The notes beneath the pieces are model-generated. The model had not been told where the DNA came from, did not search any database, and saw only the letters and a program-made list of their open reading frames with translations. From assembly GCA_016946835.1 (NCBI GenBank), contig JACVTC010000044.1, positions 777,501-841,500 on the forward strand: 64,000 nt of DNA. The letters run 5' to 3'. Both the position numbers and the translations under genes were made by a program. The DNA is from Neocallimastix lanati (nom. inval.) (lineage: Eukaryota; Neocallimastigomycota; Neocallimastigomycetes; Neocallimastigales; Neocallimastigaceae). This document shows positions 1 to 11,404 of this stretch, piece by piece (the first letter of the stretch is position 1; every line of letters starts with the position of its first letter).

Positions 1-37
1 TTATAATTAATTTTATAATTAAATTATTACACAGTTA

Positions 38-1006
38 TGTAAGAAATATTAATTATTTATTAATAATTATATTTCTTAGTCTTTATAATTATTGATAATA
101 ATTATAAATTTATTTAAATTATAGCTAATTCATACAGTGAATTATTATTATCAAATTTATTAATATTATAATTATTCATACACTTAAATAATATTAGAAG
201 ATTTAATTAAATAATTATTATTTATACACTTATTAATATTAACAATTTATTTAAATTATTCACTTAATTATTAATTTAATGTAAAACATTATTTTTATTT
301 ATTTTTACATTGTACATTTAAAGGAATAATTAATAAGTTTCTATATTTGTATAATTTTATATTTTAGTTTAAAAGATAGTATTATATTTATAAGCTTAGA
401 TTAGATTTTAATGATATTTAGAAAATTAGATAAATTTAGATCAGATTCGGTTATTATTTTTTTTTCCTTTTATTTGATGATCTAAATTAAAAAATAGAAA
501 ATTGGTATTTTAAGATTTTATCCTAATAATATAATATATTTGGTTTTACTTATAATATACTATGATCAATATGAATAGAATATTGATCGAAACTTATCTA
601 GTTTTTTCTTCTAGAAAAAAACTAGAAGAAAAAACTAGATAAGTTTCGATTAGAAAACCTTTTTTTATTTAACCTTAATTTCATAAAAAAATATAAATAA
701 GGCTCTTGAGTTCTCTTTAAGAAATCAAGAGTTATTATTATAAAAGACATAGTTATAATAATAACAATTTATATTTTTAACTTTAATAAATTAATAAAAG
801 AATTTTATTTTAAAAAACATATTTTAAAAAACCAGATTAAAATAATATATCTTCTTTTGGGTTTCCCGCTATTATTATAATTAATTTTATAATAAACTCT
901 AAAAGGTATAAACTTTATTTATTTTATATTTTACAACTTAATGAATTAGTCGTTAATTTGTAGTTAATAATTCTGTTTTGAGTTAGTTCTTAATAGAATT
1001 ATTACA
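38..1006 (+). repeat. Solo LTR, Ty3 B/D-like family
   Basis: Starts TGTAAGAAATATTAATT and ends AATAGAATTATTACA, the same termini and internal landmarks as the LTRs of elements B and D. It has TATAAATAAGG at 692 and AAGAGTTATTAT at 727, 35 bp apart. No gag-pol follows, so it is read as a solo LTR. The flanks agtta (33-37) and tgtta (1007-1011) match at 4 of 5 bases, a possible decayed target duplication. Bases 1-31 look like the tail of another LTR (ends AAATTATTACA). The internal hairpin at 586-650 is unusual and is listed separately. Confidence 0.8.
586..650. repeat. Perfect 29-bp palindrome in solo LTR
   Basis: Bases 586-614 and 622-650 are exact reverse complements around a 7-A loop (615-621). 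It sits where related LTRs have only a 9-10 bp stem with an 18-nt loop, so here the stem has grown through the loop. Confidence 0.95.
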
Positions 1007-1645
1007 TGTTACTGACAAACGATTCTATTATCTTAATTTGAAATTATTACTTCAAAAGTAATAATAGATGTATCAAGTTTTATTTAATATAAAATTTAAT
1101 ATAAATAAATTAGTTTTATTATTATTAATAATTAAGTTATTATTATTCTAGTTTAACACTGAATTGTTATTAATTTTCCAAATTATACATTTCTTTTGTG
1201 TTTATTATTAATTTTTATTATTATTTATTAATATAATATTTGGTTATTATTTTTTTATTACATTTCTAATAACAACGAGAAATTAATTTTATAAAATATT
1301 TACAAGTATTTATATTTTTACAATAATTTAAAGTATTTACAATTTTTAATAATAAAATAATTAAGAATAATTATATTTATAAAAATAAATAATAAAATAA
1401 ACAAATAAACAATTAATAAAAGAATTATTAAAAACAAAGAATTCAAAATAATAAAAAAAGAGAAAATTGTTTACAAACTATTTACTTTTAATTAAAAAGA
1501 GAAATTAATTAACATTAGTATTTTATTATTTTAAAAATTAAAATAGAATTAAAATATAATTTCGAGTTTTAGAATTTAATTAAAATAATTTTTTTTTATT
1601 ATGATTTTAATTTCAAATTTTAATTTATTAATTTGTTGCTGAATA
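1007..1645. other. AT-rich spacer, no gene seen
   Basis: Almost pure A/T with short A and T runs. I see no reading frame, RNA gene or clear repeat boundary here. Confidence 0.6.
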
Positions 1646-1941
1646 GGTTATGTAAAGATATCTTTATATCTTTAATAAATTTATGTAATTCATTATTACA
1701 TTAATTTATTTATGAAATTTTTTCCACGATATCTTGAATAAAATTATGTAATTTACATTAATTTATGAATTAAAGCATATTTCAATAAATTTATGTAAAC
1801 GAAAAATCATACATCAAATTTACGTACATGAATTAAATACTTTAAATAATTATTTCTCCTTAAATTAATAATTGAAATTTAAAATTATAAATTAGAACTT
1901 AAATTATTTAAATTTATATTTATTAAATATGAAATTAAATA

Positions 1942-2400
1942 AAAAAAAAACAAAAAAACATAGACTTGCACATATGGGTACCCATCTCCCATATGGCCAT
2001 ACAGTTATTAATTAACTGTAAGGTGATGAGTTATTGGCATACTGTATCAGCTTCGCCGCTCTCAATCGTCGTTACACACTGCCCGGAGATGCATTCCTAA
2101 CGTTCCTACATATATCTCTAATGACCACGAGCATCAGAACGGAACCATTAACTCCTCCCTAGTGGGTGTAATCATTGGCGATTGGAAATTTTACAATCAT
2201 CAAGGTCTATGCTTCAATTCAAAGCGTAGTATCAGGGTTGGGTGAAATAATCATCTGAGGGAAAGCCTTATGGACATCACGTGTGGTCTCATGATATCCC
2301 AGGATAGAAACCTCATCCGATTATTTGGTGCCATGCCGAGGATTCGAACCCCGCCCTCTACAGTGACCTGTATCGTCCTAACCGACTGGACCAACATGGC
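1942..2400 (-). mobile_element. tRNA-derived SINE nested in the 5' LTR
   Basis: A 459-bp insertion absent from the 3' LTR of the same element. Its 15-bp target duplication atatgaaattaaata is at 1927-1941 and 2401-2415. On the minus strand it starts with a tRNA-like head (2400 to 2326) holding a Pol III A box (TGGTCCAGTCGG) and B box (GGTTCGAATCC) and ending in CCA. A tRNA-unrelated body of clearly higher GC than its surroundings follows, then a T-rich 3' tail (two T runs broken by one G). The long duplication implies LINE-machinery insertion. The head is not a functional tRNA: the anticodon arm pairs poorly. Body hairpins lie at 1971-1996 and 2000-2019. Confidence 0.9.
2326..2400 (-). promoter_or_regulatory. 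Pol III internal promoter (tRNA-like SINE head)
   Basis: A box TGGTCCAGTCGG and B box GGTTCGAATCC at tRNA-like spacing. The acceptor ends GCCATG and CATGGC pair, followed by CCA. The anticodon arm has at best four pairs around a six-base loop, so it acts as a SINE promoter rather than a tRNA. Confidence 0.85.
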
Positions 2401-2720
2401 ATATGAAATTAAATAATTTAGTCACGAAAAATTCGCCAAATCTGTTATTGTTAAATTTTTATTTATTTAAATAGTATAGTTTAATATTATTAATAGTTTT
2501 TAGTTTAATTTTAAATTAGTTAAAATATTTAAATAGTTATAATAAAAAATAGTTATAATAAAAAATAGTTATAATAAAAAATAGTTAATTAGAAAATTAT
2601 ACTATAATTAGTTTTAGTTTAAATATTTTATTATTTTATAAAATTAATTATTATTAATATTTAAATTGAATATATGTAAATTAAATTAATTTAATATATT
2701 AGAATATAATTAAGAAAAAA

Positions 2721-2766
2721 TATAAATATTGTAAATTTTCTTTAATTGAAAAAATGTAATTGTTAT
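2721..2766 (+). promoter_or_regulatory. LTR promoter and inferred transcript start, element A
   Basis: TATAAATA at 2721-2728 and, 35 bp downstream, GTAATTGTTAT (2756-2766), the reverse complement of the 11 bases abutting the LTR at 2911-2921. The inferred 5' end of the RNA is at or near 2756. The same pair is in the 3' LTR at 8981 and 9016. Confidence 0.75.
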
Positions 2767-2910
2767 TTTTTTATTATTTGATAGTTCATAACATAATAAG
2801 AACTATTTAATAAAAGATTTTTAATAAACCAAATATTTTTAATAAAAAGAATTTATTTAATATAGTGTTTTTGTATTATTATAATCTGTTTTATCATAAA
2901 ACACTTTATA

Positions 2911-2921
2911 ATAACAATTAC
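2911..2921 (+). promoter_or_regulatory. Self-complementary primer-binding site, element A
   Basis: ATAACAATTAC directly follows the last base of the 5' LTR and is the exact reverse complement of LTR bases 2756-2766. No tRNA 3'-end (TGG...) site is seen here. This matches the Tf1/sushi type of self-primed minus-strand synthesis, where the first 11 nt of the RNA act as primer. Confidence 0.75.
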
Positions 2922-2960
2922 CCACTAAGGATTAATAAAACACGTTATAATAGTACAAGG

Positions 2961-3084
2961 AACTACCATTTAGGAGACTACTGCTTAGAATAACTACCAT
3001 TTAGGAGACTACTGCTTAGAATAACTACTATTTAGGAGACTACTGCTTAGAATAACTACTATTTAGGAGACTGCTATTTAGAAA
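2961..3084 (+). repeat. 31-bp tandem repeat, about four copies, in element A leader
   Basis: Copies start at 2961, 2992, 3023 and 3054, each with AACTACYATTTAGGAGACTA at the start. The last copy is diverged. It lies in the untranslated leader between the primer site and gag. Function unknown; packaging or translation signals are possible. Confidence 0.95.
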
Positions 3085-3466
3085 TATCTACCGTTGGAAT
3101 TAATTGTTTGTATAGTTTGGCTAATTATTTCGTATAATTAATTGAGTGGCTTGAAGAATTCGCTTCTGTTTATTTGAAGTGGCTAGTAGTATTCAAGTGT
3201 AGTAATAAAAGAGGCTTTCATTTTATTTTCACTTAACAGGTAGCTTTGAGAAATTTTATTTTTTTAAAGCAATTAAAAGAAATAAAAAAATTTTAATTAT
3301 AATATTTGTCAGCATATATCGAATAACACCCCTTCAATTGGATTGCGTTGTTTCGATTTTGCGATAATTATAATTAAAATAAATTGTTTTAAGTAATTAT
3401 TTTATTATATTTCTCAAAGTGGAAGAATTACAACGAATTTTTAATAACTTAAATTTAGAAGAAAAT

Positions 3467-6400
3467 ATGGAGCAAAACCAAGGTTCTCCATTAAAAGTGG
3501 TTAACGACCCACCAATTTTCTCGGGTCGAAGGAAGGAATTAGATGGGTTCTTAACGAGAGTGGACCTTGCAATCGAAGCCAATCCTAACAGATTCCAAAA
3601 TGATGATTCTAGAGTCCGTTTTCTAATGTCCTACCTCATTGGAAGACCTCTTGAATGGGCTTCTTGCCTCCGAAGGAATAATAACGAAGTTATCCATAAT
3701 TATGATAATTTCGTTCAAGAACTTAGAAACAACTATAGGGACCCAAACTTAGAGTCTATTGTTGCTAACGGAAAGTTATGCAACATCAAACAAAGAAGCT
3801 ACGGAAGAGTGTTGGAATACATTACTGAATTCCAACGAATAAGTCAGAACTCGGATTTCAATGAGCCTGCTAAGATTTATATGTTCATTAGGGGTTTACA
3901 TTTCAAACTTAGACAACAACTCGCTACTGTTAACCCAAATCCAAATAATTTAAATAGATTAATCAATGATGTAATAGCAATTGAAAACCTCTCCAAACGT
4001 CAGGATATTAATGAATTCTATATTAGAAATCGTAATCAGCCTAGTTCTTCCCATTCTGCTCCAAGAGATGATCCCATGGAAGTTGACTTGTATAGGATCA
4101 AACAAGGGTACAGAGATGTGAGATATTTCCCCTCTCACAAGTCACTGTATGTAGAAAATACAAAAAATTATGATGAAGAAAGAAGAAAAGGCTTGTGTTT
4201 TCTTTACAAACAGCCAGGCCACTTACAATTTAATTGTCCCAACAGAAAAAGGCCAAAAGGGTTGAAGATGATTAATAAAAAGAATGAAAATAATAACCAA
4301 TCTTCCGCTACTTTGAGAAGAATCAGAAGAATCTTGGATAATGAAATTGTTCATAAGGTTAGGGAGATTATTGAAGCTGAAAATTCTCTTATTAACCAGA
4401 AAAACAATATACTAACTTTTCATATAAAAACTAACAATATTGAAGAAGTTCCGGTTAGAGTTCTCATCGACTCTGGGTCTGATTTGAACTTTATCCACCC
4501 TAGTTTCGTCCGGGCATCTGGTATCGAATCTTCAAAAATTGAAAAATCTTTTAAAGTTACTGGCCTAGGTAACGGTATTCGTACAGTCTACAAAGAAACG
4601 GAGAAGTGCATTCTTCGTTTCAGGAATCATTTTGAAGTATTAAAATTTTACGTTTTAGAAATTCCTGATGTTGATGTAATTCTAGGTCTACCATGGATCG
4701 AAAAGCATTGTCCATTGAACTACCATGATGCAAGAAAGATCACCTTTGGTTCTAGCTATTGTGCTTCTCACTGTAACCATGGAAAGAGGAAAAGAAGAGG
4801 TAAGAAAAGAAATAATAGAAAAAACAAATACAAACTTATAACTACTGAAGACTTAATAAAGGAAGAAGAGATGCCTAAGGACACTCCTATTCCCTCTTTG
4901 AAAAGAAAGTATGCCTGGGAATCCGATGAAGAAAAAGATGATGCTGAATACGTTAGAGGCCGCCGTGTTAAAACAATTAACGAGTCCGATGATAGTGATT
5001 TAGAAGATAATTTTATGAATGAGTTTATTAGTGATAGTGAATTAAATTGTATTTTTAATAATAGTGATATTTCTAATTCATGTAAAAATGATAATTCATG
5101 TAATAAAAAATTTTCATGTAATAATATAAAAAGTTTAAATAAAAATAAAAAATTGGTCGCCGAACCAACAAACTATTTTAGTAAGTGTTTTGATAATTTT
5201 AATTATTCGTACCATAAATTGAAATCAAGTGAAATTGATTCTTTAGTTGATAGTTTTAATTGTTACATTGATGTTGATATTAAAAGATGTAATTGTATTA
5301 AGAAAATACGAAAGGACAAATTTAAAATTAAATTAAATAATAATAAATCTATTGTAATTCCTTCCCATTGTTTAGATTTTGCCGCAGTCTTTAATGAAAG
5401 AAATTGTGATGTGTTGCCACCACATCGTGAGTATGATTGTGAAATTAAATTAAAGGATAATTCTAATTTATTTTATGGTCCTATTTATCCTTTAACAGAA
5501 ACAGAAAGGGACGAATTAAAAAAGTATCTTAAAGAAAATTTAGAAAAAGGTTTCATTAGGAAATCTACGTCCCCAGCTGGTGCTCCTATTTTATTTGTTA
5601 GAAAAAAGGATGGCACCTTAAGATTATGTATTGATTATAGGAAGCTGAATGATATGACAATTAGAAATTCATATCCCCTCCCTTTAATCGGTGATTTATT
5701 AGATAGAGTTAAGGGTGCTAAGTATTTTACTAAGTTAGATTTAAAGTCGGCTTATAACTTAGTAAGAATTAAAGAAGGTGACGAGTACAAAACTGCCTTT
5801 CGAACTCGTTATGGGCATTTTGAATACCTCGTCATGCCTTTCGGGCTAAAGAATGCCCCTGCAACATTTCAACATTTTATTAATGATGTTCTCAGCGATT
5901 ATTTGGATGATTTTGTTATTTCCTATATTGATGATATTCTTATATATTCCAATAGTCTTGAAGAACACTATGAACATGTAAGGAAAGTTTTAAGAAAACT
6001 ACTTGATAATAAGTTATATGTTAATTTAGAAAAATGTGAATTTGATGTTACAAAAACCACATTTCTTGGTTTTGTTTTATCACAAGATGGACTCGAAATG
6101 GATAAAGAAAAAGTAAAAGCTATTCTTGATTGGCCAATCCCTACTACAGTAAAAGAAGTTCAATCTTTTATAGGTTTAAGTAATTATTACAGAATTTTCA
6201 TTAAAGATTTCGCTAAAATCGCTAATCCTCTACACAAGCTTACAAGAAAAAATGTTCCTTTTAATTGGGGTCCTGATCAACAGAAAGCTTTTGATAAACT
6301 TAAAGAACTTTTTACTTCTGCACCTATCCTCAGACATCCTGATAGTAATAAGCCTTTTATTGTAGAAACTGATGCTAGCAATTTTGCGGTTGGTGCTATT

Positions 6401-8374
6401 CTCTCTTAAGAATTTGAAGGACAACTTCATCCCATTGCTTTTATCTCTACGAGCTTAACTAAGTCTCAACATAACTATAAGATTTATGACAAAGAATTAC
6501 TTGCCATAAAAGTTGCTCTCGAAGAATGGCGTCATTATTTGGAAGGTGCTCGTCATCAATTCATTATCTATACTGATCATAAGAACCTTACTTTCCCTCG
6601 GAAACCTGAAATGCTTTCTCAACGTCAAATTAGATGGTATGAATTCTTATCAAGATTTGATTTTAAACTTGTTTATCGTGCTGGTAAAAAATCTTGTAAA
6701 CCTGATCTACTTTCAAGACGTAGTGATCATTTATTTGCTAATAACTCTCGCTCCATTTCTTGTTGTGTTATTAACTGTATTGATAGTAAGAAAGATTCTT
6801 TGATAAACTCTATATTAGCTTCCTTAAAGGATGATGATCTTTTTATTCGTATTTCTAAATTCATTAGTGATGATAATATTGATAATGCTCCAATTAAAAA
6901 TATTGATAAAGTTTCTTTTGATAAAAAAGGTTTTCTTCTATTTGATAATCTAATTTATGTTCCTAAATGCCTCCGTACTAGAGTTCTTGAATTGCATCAC
7001 GATTCTGTTTCAGCTGGTCATTTTGGCATCAATAAAACTGTTGAACTTATTTCTCGCAATTTCTGGTGGCCTAAATTACATAATGATGTAAAGAAATTCA
7101 TTAAGTCTTGTGAAACTTGTTGTAAATCCAAAATTCCAAGACATAAGCCTTATGGATTGTTATCTCCACTTTCTACTCCTAATAGAGCTTGGTCTGACAT
7201 CTCTATGGATTTTATTGTCGAATTACCAAAATCCAAAGATATGACCACTATTATGGTTGTGGTGGATCGTTTAACTAAAATGGCTCATTTTATTCCTTTT
7301 AGATGTTTACCTACTGCTGCTATTGCTGCCGATTCTTTTATTAATAATATTTTTAAGCTTCATGGTTTTCCGGATTCGATCATTTCTGACCGTGGTACTC
7401 AATTCACTTCTGATTTCTGGAATCGGTTATGTTCACTTCTTGATATCAATCACTCATTTTCCACTGCTAACCATCCCCAAACAGATGGTCAAACGGAGAG
7501 GGTGAACGCGATATTGGAACAATATCTACGTTGCTTTATTAATGATAGACAAAATAACTGGGTTGATCTCTTACCTTTTGCTGAATTCTCTTACAATAAT
7601 ACTTTGCAACAGTCTATAAATCAATCACCATTTTTTGCTAATTACGGTTTTAATCCAAAATTTAATCCAGAAATTCCTTCAAGTGATAGACCTCATAGAG
7701 CTGATAGAAGAATTTTAGATATAAGTAGAAATATAAAATTTTTAAAAGAAAATCTAAATAAGGCTAAAGTATCTTACAAAAAGTACGCCGATATGAAGAG
7801 AATTGAACCTCCTGAATTTAAAATTGGTAACAAAGTGTGGTTACTCAAAGGGAATATTATAAATAATAAAACTACTAAAAGAAAATTGTCTGACCAAATG
7901 ATAGGTCCTTTTCGAATTATTAGAAAAGTCAGCGATTTAGCCTACGAGTTAGAATTACCTAGTAATATTCGTTGTCATCCTGTCTTTCATGTTTCATTGC
8001 TTGAACCATATCATGAAAATATATATAAAGATAGAACTTTAACACGTAGAAAGAACATACAACTCACTACAGACAGTACTGATAGAATTCCTGAAAAAAT
8101 AATAAAGAAGAAGACTTACAATGGAAAAAATCATTATTTAATAAGATGGAAAGGTCTTGATTCTAATGATGATACTTGGATTGAAGAAGATCAAATCTTA
8201 GATCAACAACTGATTCAGGAATATTTCAGAAAACTTAGGAAAGACAAAAAGAAAATTAATAATGAAACTTATGTTAACAATGATGAATCAAATGAGTATA
8301 TTGTTCGCCATAGATTTCAACCATTCGTGATTAATCTTCCTTCAAGTAATAAATCTCGCAGGAGCTCGACTTAA
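3467..8374 (+). pseudogene. Element A gag-pol polyprotein, one internal stop
   Basis: One frame of 1635 codons interrupted only by TAA at 6407-6409. First ATG is at 3467; an in-frame GTG at 3419 is not a eukaryotic start. Order: gag; a zinc-knuckle-like segment near 4199-4240 in which the second Cys is Tyr (codon TAC at 4205); aspartic protease DSG near 4469; an Asn/Ser-rich linker; reverse transcriptase with YIDD near 5932; RNase H with ETDAS near 6366; integrase with an HHCC finger (about 7000-7130) and a D,D-35-E core (about 7200-7510); a GPF module; and a chromodomain (about 8080-8225) that would target integration to modified histones. The stop replaces the Gln found in the sister elements (CAA to TAA) inside RNase H, so integrase is untranslated without readthrough. 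Otherwise no frameshift. Confidence 0.95.
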
Positions 8375-8383
8375 AGGGCGAGA
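8373..8383 (+). other. Polypurine tract of element A
   Basis: AAAGGGCGAGA immediately before the 3' LTR, overlapping the gag-pol stop codon; expected primer for plus-strand DNA. Confidence 0.8.
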
Positions 8384-8384
8384 T

Positions 8385-9170
8385 TGTAAAGATATCTTTA
8401 TATCTTTAATAAATTTATGTAATTCATTATTACATTAATTTATTTATGAAATTTTTTCCACGATATCTTGAATAAAATTATGTAATTTACATTAATTTAT
8501 GAATTAAAGCATATTTCAATAAATTTATGTAAACGAAAAATCATACATCAAATTTACGTACATGAATTAAATACTTTAAATAATTATTTCTCCTTAAATT
8601 AATAATTGAAATTTAAAATTATAAATTAGAACTTAAATTATTTAAATTTATATTTATTAAATATGAAATTAAATAATTTAGTCACGAAAAATTCGCCAAA
8701 TCTGTTATTGTTAAATTTTTATTTATTTAAATAGTATAGTTTAATATTATTAATAGTTTTTAGTTTAATTTTAAATTAGTTAAAATATTTAAATAGTTAT
8801 AATAAAAAATAGTTATAATAAAAAATAGTTATAATAAAAAATAGTTAATTAGAAAATTATACTATAATTAGTTTTAGTTTAAATATTTTATTATTTTATA
8901 AAATTAATTATTATTAATATTTAAATTGAATATATGTAAATTAAATTAATTTAATATATTAGAATATAATTAAGAAAAAATATAAATATTGTAAATTTTC
9001 TTTAATTGAAAAAATGTAATTGTTATTTTTTTATTATTTGATAGTTCATAACATAATAAGAACTATTTAATAAAAGATTTTTAATAAACCAAATATTTTT
9101 AATAAAAAGAATTTATTTAATATAGTGTTTTTGTATTATTATAATCTGTTTTATCATAAAACACTTTATA
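8385..9170 (+). repeat. 3' LTR of element A
   Basis: 786 bp, uninterrupted, same termini as the 5' LTR, followed by the target duplication ggtta (9171-9175). It gives the pre-insertion state of the SINE target site at 8661-8675. Confidence 0.97.
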
Positions 9171-9175
9171 GGTTA

Positions 9176-9959
9176 GATATTATTCATGCTTTATAATAAT
9201 TTTATGTTTAAGAATTCCAATCTGTATCATTATGATACATATCTTTTATATTTAAAGGTGTATCTAAATAATTTTATTTATTTGGACATTGTCAGAAGTG
9301 AATTATTGACAAAATAATATATTCTAATAAATATAATAATAACACATAATATATAAATATAAATATATAATTTAAATGTAAAGATTTGTCTTTATTTATT
9401 TATTCTTATTTTTTTATTTATTTTTATTACATTATTCTCAATGTTTACAAAAATATAAAAAAAATACAATTTATATATTTATTATTATCTTTCTCACTAA
9501 CTATTCTAATTATACACTTAATAACTAATATTTAATACTCTCTCAACTATTATTTTTCTAATAATAAACCTGTTATTTTGAAGTATCTTTATTATATATT
9601 TCCTCTATTATAACAAAGAACTCCCCATTTAATTCTTAATGAATTATCAAAATATGTATCTAACTATTTAGTCTAATTTAATTATCTACCAATCATTATT
9701 TATTTTTAATTTATCTAACTAATTTCTAAAACTATTCCATAAGATGTAAAATAGTTCTTTCTTAAAAGTTAGAATTTAACTACAACTTTAGAATAATATT
9801 ATAATATTAATAAATAAATTATTCTGTTATCATGTTATAATTTCTATAAATTATAGAAATTATTATCTACAATTAATATTAACTAAACTATTAATATTAA
9901 ATAAAAGATTAAAATAAAAATAAGAATTTAATACTTATCTTTAAAATATAGTTTATTAT
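9176..9959. other. AT-rich intergenic sequence
   Basis: No gene seen. It contains the dispersed motif GACAAAATAATATATTCTAA (9308-9327), also found at 22685 and, shortened, near 39733. Confidence 0.5.
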
Positions 9960-10420
9960 AAGAAAATAAAATAGACTTTAAACATGAAAAGAGAAATAAA
10001 ATATGTTTTTATAAGAGCTTTATTAATCTATTTGATTATTAATTATTTTATTATTATTTTTTAAATATTTTTTTTATATTAATTGAAATTTTAATGTCTT
10101 TATTGTTATTATATTTTTCTTAAAATAATAATTCTTGATTTTCGAAAGGAAACTCAAGAGACCTTTTTATATTTTAAAATAAAGAAATAAAGAATTTTCT
10201 AATCTTAACAAAATACTTTCCAGGAAAAGATTAGTAGAAAAACCTAGAAAGATTTCAACCAATAATCTATACTTATTAGTTATCGTATTATTAAGTAAAA
10301 CCATTTTTATGAAAAAACCTTAATAGCCGATGTTCTAAATTACGTAAGTTAAACGGTTAAATTAATTCACACTTTAACAATTTAACCGAATTAACTTATG
10401 AATAAAATTAAGAAAAAAAC
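9960..10420 (-). repeat. Relic LTR, diverged, minus orientation (limits approximate)
   Basis: Read on the minus strand it keeps the landmarks of the B/C/D/E-type LTRs. There is a stem-loop (arms CTTTCTAGG and CCTGGAAAG around an 18-nt loop) at about 10216-10251, then TATAAAAAGG and a second hairpin ending AATCAAGAATTATTATT near 10130-10170. The ends cannot be fixed. Confidence 0.55.
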
Positions 10421-10578
10421 AAAAAATAGATACAGAAATGAATATAAAATACATACGAAATAAATACAAAATGTATTAAATAAAATTTAATATATAATTT
10501 AATAAAATTTGTTACATTATCAATAATTAATTAATTATAAAATTAAGTAAACTTAATAATTATTTTATAATTATTAAG

Positions 10579-10960
10579 TGTCAAGGTTTTTAGATAATTT
10601 GGTCTTAGCGATTAGGTCAAGATGCCAAATTATAGTAATTAATTAATAATTTAATTTTATTCTTATTTAAAACATATTGTTATTAGTAAATTTTATAATT
10701 AAGCTTTTATTTATAATATAAATTTTATTTAATCTTAATAATATTTTATTACATTAATATTTTATATAATTATTACTATAATTTAAATTACAATAATCCT
10801 ACAAAGGATTAATCAAAAGATTTAAACATGTATTTATATAAAATAATTAATTATTAAAATATTAATTATTAATATGAATATATAATAGTATTAATATAAG
10901 TTTGATATTGATAATATAAAGTAAGATAATAATATAAATATTTAATATAAATAAAATGTT
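10579..10960 (-). repeat. Partial LTR of family F, minus orientation
   Basis: Starts TGTCAAGGTTTTTAGATAA on the plus strand and matches the reverse complement of the solo LTR at 57354-58013 over roughly 380 bp, including the stretch around CTAATCGTTAAGACCAAG. Similarity fades near 10960, so the far end is lost or diverged. Confidence 0.7.
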
Positions 10961-11256
10961 AAACGACAATATTAATGTGTCGAACATAGTATCTACCAAT
11001 CATATTTTACATACAAACAAAATAAGATAAGAAAATTACAAATAGTTCATAAAAATGTAGTTAATCTTGTTTTTATATAATAAATAAAAATGCTATATTA
11101 ATATTACATACTTTATAAGTATACTTCTATAATTTTAGTGTTTAAAAGATTAAGAGTCTCATCTCACCTCAACTCATACAAAGCTAAGTATTAAAATATA
11201 TATAGTATAAAAATAAATAATAAAATATATTCTTACTAATTAATATCTTAAAATAC

Positions 11257-11299
<43 letters not shown>

Positions 11300-11404
11300 A
11301 ATTTTTTTTTAATCAAATTCAACATTATACATATATATTTAAAAGATGAAAAACAATTCATTTTTTAATTTATATACAAAAAAAAAAAAAAAAAAAGGCT
11401 TACA
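10961..11404. other. AT-rich spacer with poly(A) runs
   Basis: Contains a 40-base A run (11258-11297) and a shorter run near 11380-11396. No gene seen. The runs may be retrotransposon tails, but no flanking duplication was identified. Confidence 0.5.

Larger units (their letters stand above)
1651..2910 (+). repeat. 5' LTR of element A (SINE-interrupted)
   Basis: Begins TGTAAAGATATC and ends ACACTTTATA. Collinear with the 3' LTR at 8385-9170 apart from the insertion at 1942-2400 and one copy of its 15-bp target duplication. The end ...TA departs from the usual ...CA, but the 5-bp duplication on both flanks supports the boundary. Confidence 0.95.
1651..9170 (+). mobile_element. Element A: Ty3/gypsy chromovirus, full length
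   Basis: A complete LTR retrotransposon. The 5' LTR (1651-2910) and 3' LTR (8385-9170) are both 786 bp once the 474-bp nested SINE plus duplication is removed, and I saw no differences between them by eye, so insertion was recent. The 5-bp target duplication ggtta lies at 1646-1650 and 9171-9175. Internal order is primer-binding site, 31-bp tandem repeat leader, gag-pol with a C-terminal chromodomain, polypurine tract AAAGGGCGAGA (8373-8383), 3' LTR. A nonsense codon at 6407 makes this copy non-autonomous unless read through. Confidence 0.95.

Noticed and set aside
2326-2400. A tRNA gene on the minus strand
   Set aside because: A and B boxes and acceptor pairing are good, but the anticodon arm does not form properly and the sequence continues into a 459-bp unit with target duplications, so it is a SINE head.
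6513-6803. Separate small gene overlapping element A pol
   Set aside because: Out-of-frame shadow of the RNase H-integrase coding region.
6539-8374. Independent integrase gene with its own start
   Set aside because: It is in the same frame as the upstream gag-pol and separated only by a nonsense codon; the Met is internal.
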